Of a stretch of DNA of 64,000 bases, positions 1-7,730 are shown piece after piece. The translations under genes and the position numbers were made by a program. Every line of letters begins with the position of its first letter. Position 1 is the stretch's first letter. Origin of the DNA: Rapidithrix thailandica (GTDB lineage: Bacteria > Bacteroidota > Bacteroidia > Cytophagales > Flammeovirgaceae). The stretch lies in contig NZ_JBDKWZ010000001.1 of NCBI RefSeq assembly GCF_039710355.1, positions 881,999 through 945,998 of the forward strand. Direction: 5' to 3'. The notes below the pieces were generated by a model. It was not told the origin of the DNA. It did no database searches and saw only the letters and a list, made by a program, of their open reading frames with translations.

Positions 1-78
1 AGGGTAAATAGAGAAGGTTTTATCACTTTAGGTGAGATAACTGGAATAGAAGATGTAATGCTGTTAAATCCCTTCTGA
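1..78 (+). other. Open frame truncated by window edge
   Basis: Frame 1 is open from the window edge to a TGA at 76-78 and encodes 25 residues ending in MLLNPF. It could be the C-terminus of a gene lying to the left, or a chance open stretch beside the transposase remnant that follows. The peptide matches no family I recognise, so no function is given. Confidence 0.2.
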
Positions 79-99
79 AGCGGCCAGAAATCAATCTGT

Positions 100-374
100 A
101 AAGTTAGGAGATTGGCCTATATCTACCAAAGTAGTGGCCTTTACCAAGTTAGCACAGTGGTATGACTAGGTGGAAAAAACGCAATTCAAATCCTTCAACA
201 CCGTGGCCAGAACCATTCAGAATCACTATCAGAGTATTCTCAACTTCTTCGATCACCGAAGCCAATGCATCAGCAGAGTCTTTCAATGTTAAGATCAAAG
301 CTTTCCGTAGGCAGTTTAGAGGCCTGAGAAATATAGACTTCTTCCTTTTTAGACTAGCCAATATTTATGCATGA
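100..374 (+). pseudogene. Transposase remnant (ISAon1-like, C-terminal part)
   Basis: Joining frames gives the C-terminal signature of the ISAon1-type transposases common in Bacteroidota: a stretch reading VVAFTKLAQWYD, then FKSFNTVARTIQNHYQSIL and NFFDHRS, then ANASAESFNVKIKAF and FFLFRLANIYA before the stop. The copy is dead. An in-frame TAG lies at 167-169, and the frame shifts by one base near 253-262, between the FFDHRS and NASAESFN blocks. The segment upstream of about 125 also needs a shift to align. The N-terminal part and the left end are missing or beyond recognition, and I could not define terminal inverted repeats. The family name is from remembered motif similarity, not from a search. 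Confidence 0.7.
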
Positions 375-423
375 AAATTTCATCTCCCAGAAATACGGAT
401 TGATCCTGAATTTGTTCTAAAGC

Positions 424-463
424 AAAAAGTCTTCATAAACAAACTGTTATGAAGACTTTTTGT
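424..463 (-). terminator. Hairpin terminator after the tRNA operon
   Basis: The arms AAAAGTCTTCATA and TATGAAGACTTTT form a perfect stem around a 10-11 nt loop, with A-runs and T-runs on both sides, so it can act in both directions. It lies 30 bp beyond the 3' end of tRNA-Arg on the minus strand. Confidence 0.75.
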
Positions 464-492
464 ATACCTTTGCAAAACTATAAGTTGCTGTT

Positions 493-569
493 TGGTGATT
501 CGCCCAGGACTCGAACCTGGAACCTACTGCTTAGAAGGCAGTTGCTCTATCCAGTTGAGCTAGCGAACC
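493..569 (-). tRNA. tRNA-Arg (TCT)
   Basis: The minus strand folds as a cloverleaf. The acceptor arms GGTTCGC/GCGAATC pair (one G-U), the D stem is GCTC/GAGC, the anticodon stem ACTGC/GCAGT encloses CTTCTAA with anticodon TCT, and the T arm carries GGTTCGAGTCC. The discriminator is A at 496 and a CCA end is encoded at 493-495. It is the last gene of a three-tRNA operon. Confidence 0.95.
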
Positions 570-587
570 TTCTAGAAGTTAACTTAG

Positions 588-662
588 TCGGGGTGGCAGG
601 ATTCGAACCTGCGACCCCCTGGTCCCAAACCAGGTGCGCTAACCGGGCTGCGCTACACCCCG
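588..662 (-). tRNA. tRNA-Pro (TGG)
   Basis: On the minus strand the acceptor arms CGGGGTG/CACCCCG pair perfectly, and the anticodon arm CCTGG/CCAGG encloses TTTGGGA, giving anticodon TGG. The T arm contains GGTTCGAATCC. The discriminator is A at 588. No CCA is encoded, unlike its two neighbours. Confidence 0.95.
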
Positions 663-671
663 TAACTTCTG

Positions 672-761
672 TGGCGGAGAGAGCGGGATTCGAACCCGCG
701 GTACGATTGCTCGTACGGCAGTTTAGCAAACTGCTGGTTTCAGCCACTCACCCATCTCTCC
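672..761 (-). tRNA. tRNA-Ser (GCT)
   Basis: This is a class II tRNA of 87 nt plus an encoded CCA (672-674), with acceptor arms GGAGAGA/TCTCTCC. The anticodon loop TTGCTAA gives GCT, reading AGC/AGU. The long variable arm (CGTACGAGCAATCGTACCG) is typical of tRNA-Ser. It is the first gene after the promoter at 794-826. Confidence 0.95.
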
Positions 762-793
762 AAATTTTGCCCCCTAAGGGGTTAATTGTGCTG

Positions 794-826
794 CAAAGAT
801 ATAATAACAATTTAATTTCTCGCAAA
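794..826 (-). promoter_or_regulatory. Promoter of the tRNA Ser-Pro-Arg operon
   Basis: Read on the minus strand, TTTG (823-826) is followed after 21 bp by TATCTTTG (794-801). This matches the Bacteroidota housekeeping consensus TTTG-N19-21-TAnnTTTG. Transcription would begin about 25-30 nt before tRNA-Ser. Confidence 0.75.
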
Positions 827-938
827 CTCTAAATAAAAAAAGTTAAAATAACTTAAAGCTTTGTTTTTAACTTATTGAAAATCAATCTTAATGATAGATA
901 ACTTTTTTTCTGTGGTAGTAAAATTTCCTTCACTTGTA

Positions 939-946
939 TAACTTTG
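939..946 (+). promoter_or_regulatory. -7 element upstream of batB
   Basis: TAACTTTG matches the TAnnTTTG element. I see no convincing -33 box. The longest open frame would start at a TTG (934) just before this element, so the promoter argues for the ATG at 991. Confidence 0.5.
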
Positions 947-990
947 ATCGATATGCAATTGTAGTTTCTACGCTAATTTCCGATCAAACT

Positions 991-1962
991 ATGACATTTT
1001 ATAAAGAATTCGGACTCTTTGAAATTTTCTTGATTCTAATTTTCCTGGGTTTATATGGCTTGTTTATGATGCGGACAATTCGTATCTCTCAGCAAGTAAA
1101 AAGTAAATCAAAAGCTGTTTTACTCAAGTTCGCTTTGCGTACATGCTATTTTGTATTAATGTTAGTGGCTTTACTTGGCCCTTCTTTTGGTGAAATGAAA
1201 AAAGAAGTACAGTCAATCGGAAAGGATATTTATTTGGCCGTGGACTTATCCAGGTCCATGGATGCGATCGATATCCAGCCTTCCCGTTTGGAAAAGGTCA
1301 AGTTTGAATTGAAGAATATTGTGCAGGCTTTTTCCTCTGACCGTATCGGGTTAATTGTCTTTTCTTCGGATGCTTTTCTACAGTGTCCTTTGACCTATGA
1401 TCAGAATGCCTTGTTGATGTTTATCGAAACGTTAAATACTAATTTGGTTTCCAATACCGGGACAGACTTTTCTCCTCCTATGCGTATGGCTCTTCAAAAA
1501 CATTTGATAGAAGATGAGAATATGGCCACCAAGCAACAATCTAAGATCATTATTTTAATCAGTGACGGGGAAGATTTTGGAGAAGAAACGCAGGAAGTAG
1601 CCAGAAAAATTAAAGATGAGGAAATCAAACTCTTTACCTTAGGTGTAGGTACAGATCAAGGTAGTAAAATCCCTGTAGGGTATCGTTTTAAACGCGACCG
1701 GTCCGGTAATGATGTAATTACAAAATTAAACCGTAAGCCTTTGGAAAAACTGGCTTCATTGACTGATGGGAAATATTTCGAAATTAGCAATAACAAGAAC
1801 GATGTATCAAGGCTAATCTCATCCATTGAAAAGATTAAAGGGGAATTGAGAGATTCCGTTAAGATGGATGTGAGCGCAAATAAGTATTTTTATTTCTTGG
1901 CATTAGCTTTGGTCTTGATCTTATTAGACCTGTTAATTACCGTTAAAATTGTTAAAATTTAA
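991..1962 (+). CDS. batB: VWA domain membrane protein, BatB-like
   Basis: A 323-residue inner-membrane protein of the Bacteroides aerotolerance (Bat) family. Two hydrophobic segments lie near residues 10-28 and 50-65. A von Willebrand A domain follows, with a complete metal-ion (MIDAS) motif DLSRS at 85-89 and a later SDGED, and a C-terminal membrane helix spans about 300-320. I start at ATG 991, because the longer frame begins with TTG 934 in front of a promoter -7 element. It is followed 185 bp later by a TPR gene, as in bat operons (batA-batB-batC-batD). The batA and moxR partners are not in the window. Bat proteins are thought to act in the periplasm in stress or metal-dependent complexes; the substrate is unknown. 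BatA and BatB are similar, so the letter is likely rather than certain. Confidence 0.85.
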   Translation: MTFYKEFGLFEIFLILIFLGLYGLFMMRTIRISQQVKSKSKAVLLKFALRTCYFVLMLVALLGPSFGEMKKEVQSIGKDIYLAVDLSRSMDAIDIQPSRLEKVKFELKNIVQAFSSDRIGLIVFSSDAFLQCPLTYDQNALLMFIETLNTNLVSNTGTDFSPPMRMALQKHLIEDENMATKQQSKIIILISDGEDFGEETQEVARKIKDEEIKLFTLGVGTDQGSKIPVGYRFKRDRSGNDVITKLNRKPLEKLASLTDGKYFEISNNKNDVSRLISSIEKIKGELRDSVKMDVSANKYFYFLALALVLILLDLLITVKIVKI

Positions 1963-2021
1963 TAGGCTTGCCTTCTGATTTACTTTCGGAAGCGTATTTT
2001 TATTAAATCAATTTCGTCATT

Positions 2022-2120
2022 AGAGTATATTTAAAATTCGTTGCGGGAGGTTCTCCTTTGAGAGGTATCCCTTTGATGAGGAAAATTTTCAGCCCAATGG
2101 GCGAACTTTAAATATGCTCT
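2022..2120 (+). repeat. MITE-like element with 19-bp terminal inverted repeats
   Basis: The left end AGAGTATATTTAAAATTCG (2022-2040) and the right end (2102-2120), read in reverse complement as AGAGCATATTTAAAGTTCG, agree at 17 of 19 positions. The interior shares TGCGGGAGGTTCT and following bases with a second copy at 45337-45490. It has no coding capacity. It sits between batB and batC, where it could affect transcription reading through the operon. Confidence 0.65.
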
Positions 2121-2147
2121 TATAAAAACATAGATCCTTTATTATTT

Positions 2148-3041
2148 ATGAAATTCTGTTTGCTCATATTAAGTTTTCTATGGTTAGTCGACCCTGATGT
2201 AAGTGTTGTAAATCAACATAAAAAAGCTGCGGAAAAAGCTTTTATGAATCAGAAATATGAGACAGCCATTTCAAATTATACGTACTTAATGGACTCATTG
2301 AATGTCCGTGAGCCGGAGGTGATGTTAAACCTGGCCCATAGTTATTACCATACAAAGAATATGGAGAAGGCAGCGGGTATGTATGAAAACCTGGGAAATA
2401 TAGAAGACACTAAAATACGAGCGATTGCAAATCACCAGCGTGGGTACATGGCTGCTTCGGAAAAGAAATATGATGAAGCTTTGGCATTTTTTAAGAAAGC
2501 ATTGATGGCCGATCCATCTAATGATGAAACACGTTATAATTATGAAATGGTGAAAAAGCTGTTGAAAGACCAACAGCAAAACGAAGAAAAGAAAGATCAA
2601 AAGAAAGAGGAGGAGAAAAAAGAAGAAGAGAAGAAAGAACAACAACAAAAAGACGAACAAAAGAAGCAGGAACAACAGCAACAAGAGAAAGAACAACAAA
2701 AGCAAGAGAACGGACAAAAAAACGAAGATCAACAAAGCGGCCAAGACCAACAAGATAAAGAGAAGCAAAAGCCAGAAGATACTGAAAAACAAAAACAAGG
2801 AGAAGAGAAAGAAAAACAGCCTCAAAATAAAGACGGCCAAAATAATAGTGAAGAGGAGAACAAAAAGCTTCAGGATCAGAAAATGCAACAAATGAGGCAA
2901 CAGCGCTTACAAAAAATGAATATGTCGGAGGAAAAGGCAAATATGATCTTGAATGCTATGAGGAATAATGAAGTGCAGTATTATCAACAAATGCAGAAGA
3001 AACCTACCAAAAAGAAGAATTCCGGCAAGCCGGATTGGTAG
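2148..3041 (+). CDS. batC: TPR protein with Gln/Lys/Glu-rich tail, BatC-like
   Basis: This 297-residue protein has an N-terminal hydrophobic signal segment (1-16) and about three tetratricopeptide repeats at 22-140 (A-N-YY pattern, e.g. VMLNLAHSYYHTKNMEKAAG). A strongly biased tract of Gln, Lys and Glu follows from 141 to about 245, and then a short helical tail rich in Met and Gln. The gene order after batB fits BatC, a periplasmic TPR partner of the VWA proteins. The charged tract is almost pure K/E/Q/D codons and gives long open frames on the opposite strand, which are artefacts. No batD follows; the unit ends at a hairpin 30 bp downstream, so the bat cluster is truncated or split here. 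Confidence 0.8.
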   Translation: MKFCLLILSFLWLVDPDVSVVNQHKKAAEKAFMNQKYETAISNYTYLMDSLNVREPEVMLNLAHSYYHTKNMEKAAGMYENLGNIEDTKIRAIANHQRGYMAASEKKYDEALAFFKKALMADPSNDETRYNYEMVKKLLKDQQQNEEKKDQKKEEEKKEEEKKEQQQKDEQKKQEQQQQEKEQQKQENGQKNEDQQSGQDQQDKEKQKPEDTEKQKQGEEKEKQPQNKDGQNNSEEENKKLQDQKMQQMRQQRLQKMNMSEEKANMILNAMRNNEVQYYQQMQKKPTKKKNSGKPDW

Positions 3042-3073
3042 TCTGAAGATAAATTTTAATGACTGAAAAATGG

Positions 3074-3108
3074 ACCTCCCGTTTGAGCCTTTGGCTTCGG
3101 GAGGTTTT
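3074..3108 (+). terminator. Terminator after batC
   Basis: ACCTCCCG and CGGGAGGT form an 8-bp stem around a 16-nt loop, followed by TTTTG. The T-run is short, so termination may be partial. Confidence 0.6.
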
Positions 3109-3304
3109 GTGTTTGTATACGGCACAATGAAAGAGAAGCAATCTGGTTTCAAAGAAGCTGTACCGAAAGGGAAATTAAAACATGCTTCTGAGAACTTCAA
3201 AAGCCGGATGACCAGCCTTAGGTGATCATCCGGGGGAGGGCAGGGAGAGCTTATTCGGGAATAAAAGTTACATTAATTTAGGTCTGGAAAGTGTGAGACA
3301 GTGG

Positions 3305-4171
3305 CTAACTATTGACAGACTTTTTTTCGATACCGGATAAAATCCTCCGGATATCATTGGCTTTTTCCATCAGCTGATAAGAGTGTTCTTCGCTATGTTG
3401 AATAGCATCTTTAAAGATTTGCAGGCTCTCAATATATCCGTCAAGGGCTTGGCATACATTGGCTTTATTTTGGGCAAAAATAGGAGCCCACATAGCCGGA
3501 GAGCTTTTGGCAAGCCGCACGGTGGAAGAAAACCCCGTACTGGCCAATTCAAATATCCGCTTTTCGTCTTTTTCTTTCCCCAATACAGTAAGTCCTAAAG
3601 CAAATGAAGTGATGTGGCTCAAATGAGAAACATAAGCCAGGTGAAGATCATGGTCTACTGCATTCATATAGTCGATCACCATGCCCAGTTCTCTGAACAA
3701 GGATTCGACTAAGTATACCGCTTGAGGGTCGCTGCTTTCCTTTTCACAGATCACCACCGTTTTCCCCTTCATCAAAGTAGCAAATGCGGCATCCGGGCCG
3801 GAATTCTCGGTGCCTGCCATGGGGTGGGCCGCTACAAATTGTGACCTCTTAGGGTGCTTTCTGACTTTATCGCAAATGATTTGTTTGGTAGAGCCTAAGT
3901 CAATCACCTTTCCATGTGCGGGAAGCTTATCCAAAACTTCCGGAAGCAGTCGCTCGATGATATTCACGGGAGTGGCCAATACTGACAGGTCGGCAACAGC
4001 CAGGGCCTCATCCAATGGCAATACCTTATCCACAATGCCTAAGTCTACGGCTTTTTGAGCATGAATATGATTGGCCTCCACTCCGATAAATTCAAATTCA
4101 GGCCTGGTTTTACGCAAACCCATGGCAAAGGAACCTCCCAACAAACCGATTCCTATGATATTGATTCTCAT
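3305..4171 (-). CDS. tyrA: Prephenate dehydrogenase
   Basis: The 288-residue product oxidatively decarboxylates prephenate to 4-hydroxyphenylpyruvate in tyrosine synthesis (cytoplasm). An N-terminal Rossmann fold carries GIGLLGGS at 7-14, and an acidic residue follows the second strand (GVEANH, E32), which favours NAD+. HPMAGTE at 116-122 is the conserved active-site block of the family, and an all-helical dimerisation domain with HLSHI follows. There is no fused chorismate mutase or ACT domain. Its ATG overlaps the stop codon of the upstream aminotransferase by four bases (ATGA), so the two are translationally coupled. Confidence 0.93.
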   Translation of the reverse strand: MRINIIGIGLLGGSFAMGLRKTRPEFEFIGVEANHIHAQKAVDLGIVDKVLPLDEALAVADLSVLATPVNIIERLLPEVLDKLPAHGKVIDLGSTKQIICDKVRKHPKRSQFVAAHPMAGTENSGPDAAFATLMKGKTVVICEKESSDPQAVYLVESLFRELGMVIDYMNAVDHDLHLAYVSHLSHITSFALGLTVLGKEKDEKRIFELASTGFSSTVRLAKSSPAMWAPIFAQNKANVCQALDGYIESLQIFKDAIQHSEEHSYQLMEKANDIRRILSGIEKKSVNS

Positions 4172-5343
4172 AATTGCTGTACATTAATATCCTGAATCCT
4201 TTTTAAGGCCTCTTCTAAGCGCTCCTGAGAGGTGCAAAGCGAAATCCGGATATACCGGTCGCCTTTGGGGCCGAAAATAAAACCTGGAGCAATGAACATA
4301 TGATAGTTGTATAGCAAATGATCAATAAGCTTTTCGGCTGAAGAGATCACTTTCGGGAGTTTCGCCCAAACAAACATACCTGCTTGTCCGGCGGAGTATT
4401 GGCATTCGAGCTTATCCAATATCTGATAGACGATTTGCTGGCGCTGTTCATAAATCGTATTCTGATCTTCGTGCCATTCCATCGGACTCTCTAATGCGCT
4501 GATCGCAGCCTTCTGAATTCCCAAAAACATCCCGGAGTCTACATTGCTTTTGATTTTAAGCACAGCATCGATATAGTCTTGCCGTCCATTGAGCCAGCCT
4601 ACCCGCCATCCTGCCATATTATGCGATTTGCTCATGGAGTTTAACTCCAGGCAAACTTCTTTAGCCCCTTCTACTGAAAAAATACTTAACGGAGCTTGGC
4701 GATTCAAGATCAGGCTATACGGGTTGTCATGGCAAATTAACAAGCGTTTTTCATGCGCAAATTTTATCGCTTTTTCAAATAGCTTTTTGCTCGCTGTCGT
4801 TCCCGTAGGCATATGCGGATAATTCAGCCACATAATTTTGGCATTGGGGTAGGAGGTCGCATACATGGTTTCCCAATCAGGTTGCCAGTTGTTTTTTTCC
4901 AGTAAGGGATATTCCACAATTTTAGCCCCTAACATGGTGCTTACTGATCGGTAAGCCGGATAGCCTAACTCCGGTACCAATACCTCGTCTCCTTCGTCCA
5001 AAAAGGCCAGCGAAATATGAGTGATGCCTTCTTTTGAGCCAATCAACGGAAGGATTTCTGAAGCAGGGTCCATTTCCACTTGATATACTTTTTTGTACCA
5101 CTTGGCCATGGCCTCTCTCAACTCCGGTACCCCTTTGTAGGGCTGGTAACCATGAGCGTTTTCCTTGTGAGCAGCAGCCGTTAAAGCCGTAATAGTTTGC
5201 TCGGAAGGTTTCAAATCGGGGTTTCCGATACCCATGTTAATGACATCTTTCCCCTGAGCAATCAATTCCCGAACTTCTCGTAACTTGACAGAGAAGTAAT
5301 ATTCTTTGGTCTCTCCGAGACGCTTAGCCGTGTTGATAATCAT
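4168..5343 (-). CDS. PLP-dependent aminotransferase, class I/II
   Basis: A 391-residue fold-type I aminotransferase. The PLP-binding lysine is K239 in SMSKSHNMAGWRVGW. HDNPY (205-209) supplies the cofactor-ring aspartate D206, and RISLCTS near the C-terminus holds the substrate carboxylate arginine. NMGIGNPDL near residue 36 is typical of the aspartate/LL-diaminopimelate aminotransferase group. In many Bacteroidota this gene lies in the aromatic amino acid operon before tyrA, where it probably transaminates prephenate or the keto acids of Phe/Tyr. That role is inferred from context, and a role in aspartate or diaminopimelate metabolism remains possible. pheA, often found upstream, is absent here. 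Confidence 0.85.
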   Translation of the reverse strand: MIINTAKRLGETKEYYFSVKLREVRELIAQGKDVINMGIGNPDLKPSEQTITALTAAAHKENAHGYQPYKGVPELREAMAKWYKKVYQVEMDPASEILPLIGSKEGITHISLAFLDEGDEVLVPELGYPAYRSVSTMLGAKIVEYPLLEKNNWQPDWETMYATSYPNAKIMWLNYPHMPTGTTASKKLFEKAIKFAHEKRLLICHDNPYSLILNRQAPLSIFSVEGAKEVCLELNSMSKSHNMAGWRVGWLNGRQDYIDAVLKIKSNVDSGMFLGIQKAAISALESPMEWHEDQNTIYEQRQQIVYQILDKLECQYSAGQAGMFVWAKLPKVISSAEKLIDHLLYNYHMFIAPGFIFGPKGDRYIRISLCTSQERLEEALKRIQDINVQQL

Positions 5344-5686
5344 CGCTTCGTACGCTACTTAAAATAGTTAATCAATAAAATCCTTTCGAAGTTATAGTCA
5401 AATGTTTTGATCTCTTCATTTTCAAGCAAATTTTCTTCAATATTTCTTAGGGGATTTTTTCAGGTAAGAAAATCCTTAGAGGATGATGACCCGTGGAAAA
5501 ACCGTTTGTAATCAAGGAGAACAAATTTGCAAACCTGCTCCTTGTACTCTTGAAACCAACTGTTCGCAAGAAATAAAAAAACAGCAAAAACTAAAATAAA
5601 CAACGGGAAATCTCAGAAAATCAACATCTTCCCAAAGTATTGCATAGCGATGATAAGAAAAATAATAGATTATCTTGAAAAAAGTA
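5344..5686. other. Intergenic region, no gene seen
   Basis: An AT-rich 343-bp stretch between the divergent aminotransferase gene and tRNA-Cys. All frames are short. I see no convincing minus-strand TAnnTTTG element for the aminotransferase operon, so its promoter remains unidentified. Confidence 0.6.
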
Positions 5687-5717
5687 TTGGTAGATTAATG
5701 TTTAATGTATAGCTTTG
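5687..5717 (+). promoter_or_regulatory. Promoter of tRNA-Cys
   Basis: TTG (5687-5689), 20 bp, then TAGCTTTG (5710-5717) matches the Bacteroidota consensus. It lies 22 bp upstream of the tRNA. Confidence 0.75.
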
Positions 5718-5739
5718 CACACGTAAATAATTGACCTAT

Positions 5740-5813
5740 GGTCGCGTGGCCGAGTGGCTAGGCAGAGGTCTGCAAAACCTTTTACAGCGGTTCGAATCCG
5801 CTCGCGACCTCCA
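5740..5813 (+). tRNA. tRNA-Cys (GCA)
   Basis: The acceptor arms GGTCGCG/CGCGACC pair perfectly. The anticodon arm AGGT/ACCT encloses CTGCAAA with anticodon GCA. The T arm is GCGGTTCGAATCCGC, the discriminator is U as usual for Cys, and CCA is encoded at 5811-5813. Confidence 0.95.
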
Positions 5814-5819
5814 AAATAA

Positions 5820-5855
5820 AAAGCCATCTGATCCGCTAGTCAGATGGCTTTTCTG
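5820..5855 (+). terminator. Terminator after tRNA-Cys
   Basis: AAGCCATCTGA and TCAGATGGCTT form a stem around TCCGCTAG-type loop bases, followed by TTTT. The hairpin starts 7 bp after the tRNA CCA end. Confidence 0.85.
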
Positions 5856-6303
5856 TGTTTTTTGGCTAAACTCTATGAGGAGTTCTCCATTATGCTTATT
5901 TTTATAAAAAGCAGTTTGATTATTTTTTCACAGTTGCTACCTCCTTGAATAATCCTACTTAATTCATTGAATTTGATCTTAACCTTAAGAACTCACTTTT
6001 TAAAGTGAATGCGATCAATCTCAAATACTTTTCGGAAATCAGAACAGCCATAGAGGCTTGCTTCCAGCTATTCTAATAGGTTCATTTATAACATATTTGT
6101 AGTCTTTCAAAGGGGTTCATACACAGTTGCACTTTTTATTTTATACCTTTGAAAAGGTTTCATTTTGGCTTTAATTTAGAATGAGTCTAAATAGAATTGA
6201 GGCTTTCTTCTTTTGTTTTAATTACTTGTTAATCAGTTATTTATTATTGTTTTGTTTTGTCTTTTGAAGCAAGTTTTCACTCTGGTTTTAAATGGTGAAT
6301 CTG
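5856..6303. other. Long leader region before the act operon
   Basis: About 450 bp with no credible gene. It holds one further -7 element, TACCTTTG at 6144-6151, which runs into a short inverted repeat (CCTTTGAAAAGG), so there may be a second, distal promoter for the act operon. The rest is AT-rich and shows no tRNA or recognisable riboswitch. Confidence 0.45.
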
Positions 6304-6334
6304 TTTGTTAAAATAGCATTGCGTATTACATTTG
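6304..6334 (+). promoter_or_regulatory. Promoter of the act-cox operon
   Basis: TTTG (6304-6307), 19 bp, then TACATTTG (6327-6334) is an exact match to the Bacteroidota sigma-A consensus. It falls inside the longest open frame of actA (ATG 6292), so that ATG lies upstream of transcription. The ATG at 6382, about 40 nt downstream of the predicted start site, is the real start. Confidence 0.75.
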
Positions 6335-6381
6335 CAGCGGATTTAAATAGGTTAAAATTTTTCCAAACCATTACGCTATAT

Positions 6382-7674
6382 ATGAAGGCTTGTAGACGTG
6401 TACTTTGTCGCAATTTGTATGTTCTTTTCATCTCACTGTTTTTATTTGCTCAGCCTCTCTGGGCACAAGAAACTTCAGAGGATGCAGCACAAACTACAGA
6501 AGCTGCTGATGCAGGAAGTGGAGATGGAATACCTGCCGATGCCGCGGTGATTTCTAAAGGAAAGGAAATCTTTGACGGAAACTGTGCGCAATGTCATAGT
6601 GTGCATGAAAAAGTGGTAGGCCCTGCTTTGAAAAATGTATATGAAAGAAAGGATGTCGCTTGGTTGACAAACTTCATTAAATACCCTCAAAAAGTCATTG
6701 ATAGTGGTGATGCTTATGCACAGGCCTTGTTCAAAGAGTATAAGCAAATCATGCCCAACCACGATTTCCTTTCGGACGAGGATATTATGTCCATCTTGGC
6801 TTATGTAAAAGATGAGACGGTAAAAGGGCCTGCTGTGGCTGAAACTCCAGCTTCGTCAACGGGTGGGGATGTTGCAGCAGATCAAAATGCAGTGGATCCG
6901 AATTTATTACTTGCGGTTATTGCCGGATTGGTGCTTCTATTGGTGATCTTGTTGATCGCAATGGTCATGCTGATCGCAATGCTTACCCGCTACCTGAAGC
7001 AGAAAGAAGATCTTAGCGAGGAAGATAAAGAGTTTATCAGTCAGCGCTTCCAGTTGAAAAACCTGTTGCAAAGTCAAGGGTTTATCGGGGTGGTTTCTTT
7101 CGTATTCTTGGCGGTAGTATTAAAAGCTACGGTAGACGGCCTGTTCTCTATCGGAGTACAACAAGGGTATGCGCCCGAGCAGCCGATTCCTTTCTCTCAT
7201 AAACTGCATGCCGGTTACTATGAGATTGATTGTAAATACTGTCATACAGGGGTTGAAAAAAGTAAAAATGCCAACATCCCATCAGCGAATATCTGTATGA
7301 ACTGTCATAATACGATTCGAACCACTTCTCCGAATATTCAAAAAATTTATGCAGCCATCGAAAACGATGAGCCTATCCAATGGGTGAGGGTGCATAACCT
7401 TCCTGATTTGGCTTATTTTAACCACTCTCAACACGTGAAGGTGGCCGGATTGGAGTGTGAGCAATGTCACGGTGATGTAAAGGAAATGGAAGTTGTACAG
7501 CAGTTCTCCCTCTTAACGATGGGATGGTGTATCGACTGTCATAGAAAAACAGAGGTGAATACCGAAGGAAATGCTTACTATGATAAATTAGTTGAGCTGC
7601 ATTCTAAAAACAGTAAAGATCCAATGACTGTGGAGGATATTGGAGGTTTAGAATGTGCTAAATGTCATTACTAA
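6382..7674 (+). CDS. actA: Alternative complex III subunit ActA with extra N-terminal cytochrome c domain
   Basis: A 430-residue multiheme cytochrome c subunit of the quinol:electron acceptor oxidoreductase. A Sec signal peptide (1-28, cleavage near LWA-QE) is followed by a class I monoheme domain with CAQCH at 68-72 and a Met-containing IMPNHDF loop. A membrane helix lies near 175-205 and a second near 240-260. The pentaheme ActA domain then has CKYCH, CMNCH, CEQCH, CIDCH and a final CAKCH two residues from the C-terminus, so there are six c-type hemes in total. Canonical ActA is pentaheme; the N-terminal domain is an added fusion that could hand electrons onward. It is the first gene of the operon, with actB 56 bp later. 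The start is fixed by the promoter and signal peptide. Confidence 0.92.
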   Translation: MKACRRVLCRNLYVLFISLFLFAQPLWAQETSEDAAQTTEAADAGSGDGIPADAAVISKGKEIFDGNCAQCHSVHEKVVGPALKNVYERKDVAWLTNFIKYPQKVIDSGDAYAQALFKEYKQIMPNHDFLSDEDIMSILAYVKDETVKGPAVAETPASSTGGDVAADQNAVDPNLLLAVIAGLVLLLVILLIAMVMLIAMLTRYLKQKEDLSEEDKEFISQRFQLKNLLQSQGFIGVVSFVFLAVVLKATVDGLFSIGVQQGYAPEQPIPFSHKLHAGYYEIDCKYCHTGVEKSKNANIPSANICMNCHNTIRTTSPNIQKIYAAIENDEPIQWVRVHNLPDLAYFNHSQHVKVAGLECEQCHGDVKEMEVVQQFSLLTMGWCIDCHRKTEVNTEGNAYYDKLVELHSKNSKDPMTVEDIGGLECAKCHY

Positions 7675-7730
7675 TCTTAATTGTTATTTAAATTTCGAGT
7701 TCTAGAAATTCCGTTAATTTCACATAGATT

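Noticed and set aside
465..472. Plus-strand TACCTTTG as a promoter
   Set aside because: No -33 box at suitable spacing, and it would run antisense into tRNA-Arg directly after a terminator.
449..832. A 127-codon plus frame and a 66-codon minus frame
   Set aside because: They run through the three tRNA genes; the peptide motifs (RTRTWNL, GFEPA) are the usual false translations of tRNA T arms.
2325..2940. Two long minus-strand frames opposite batC (Phe/Leu- and Val/Ser-rich)
   Set aside because: They are the complement of the Lys/Glu/Gln codon tract, which lacks stops in several frames. No start context or family resemblance.
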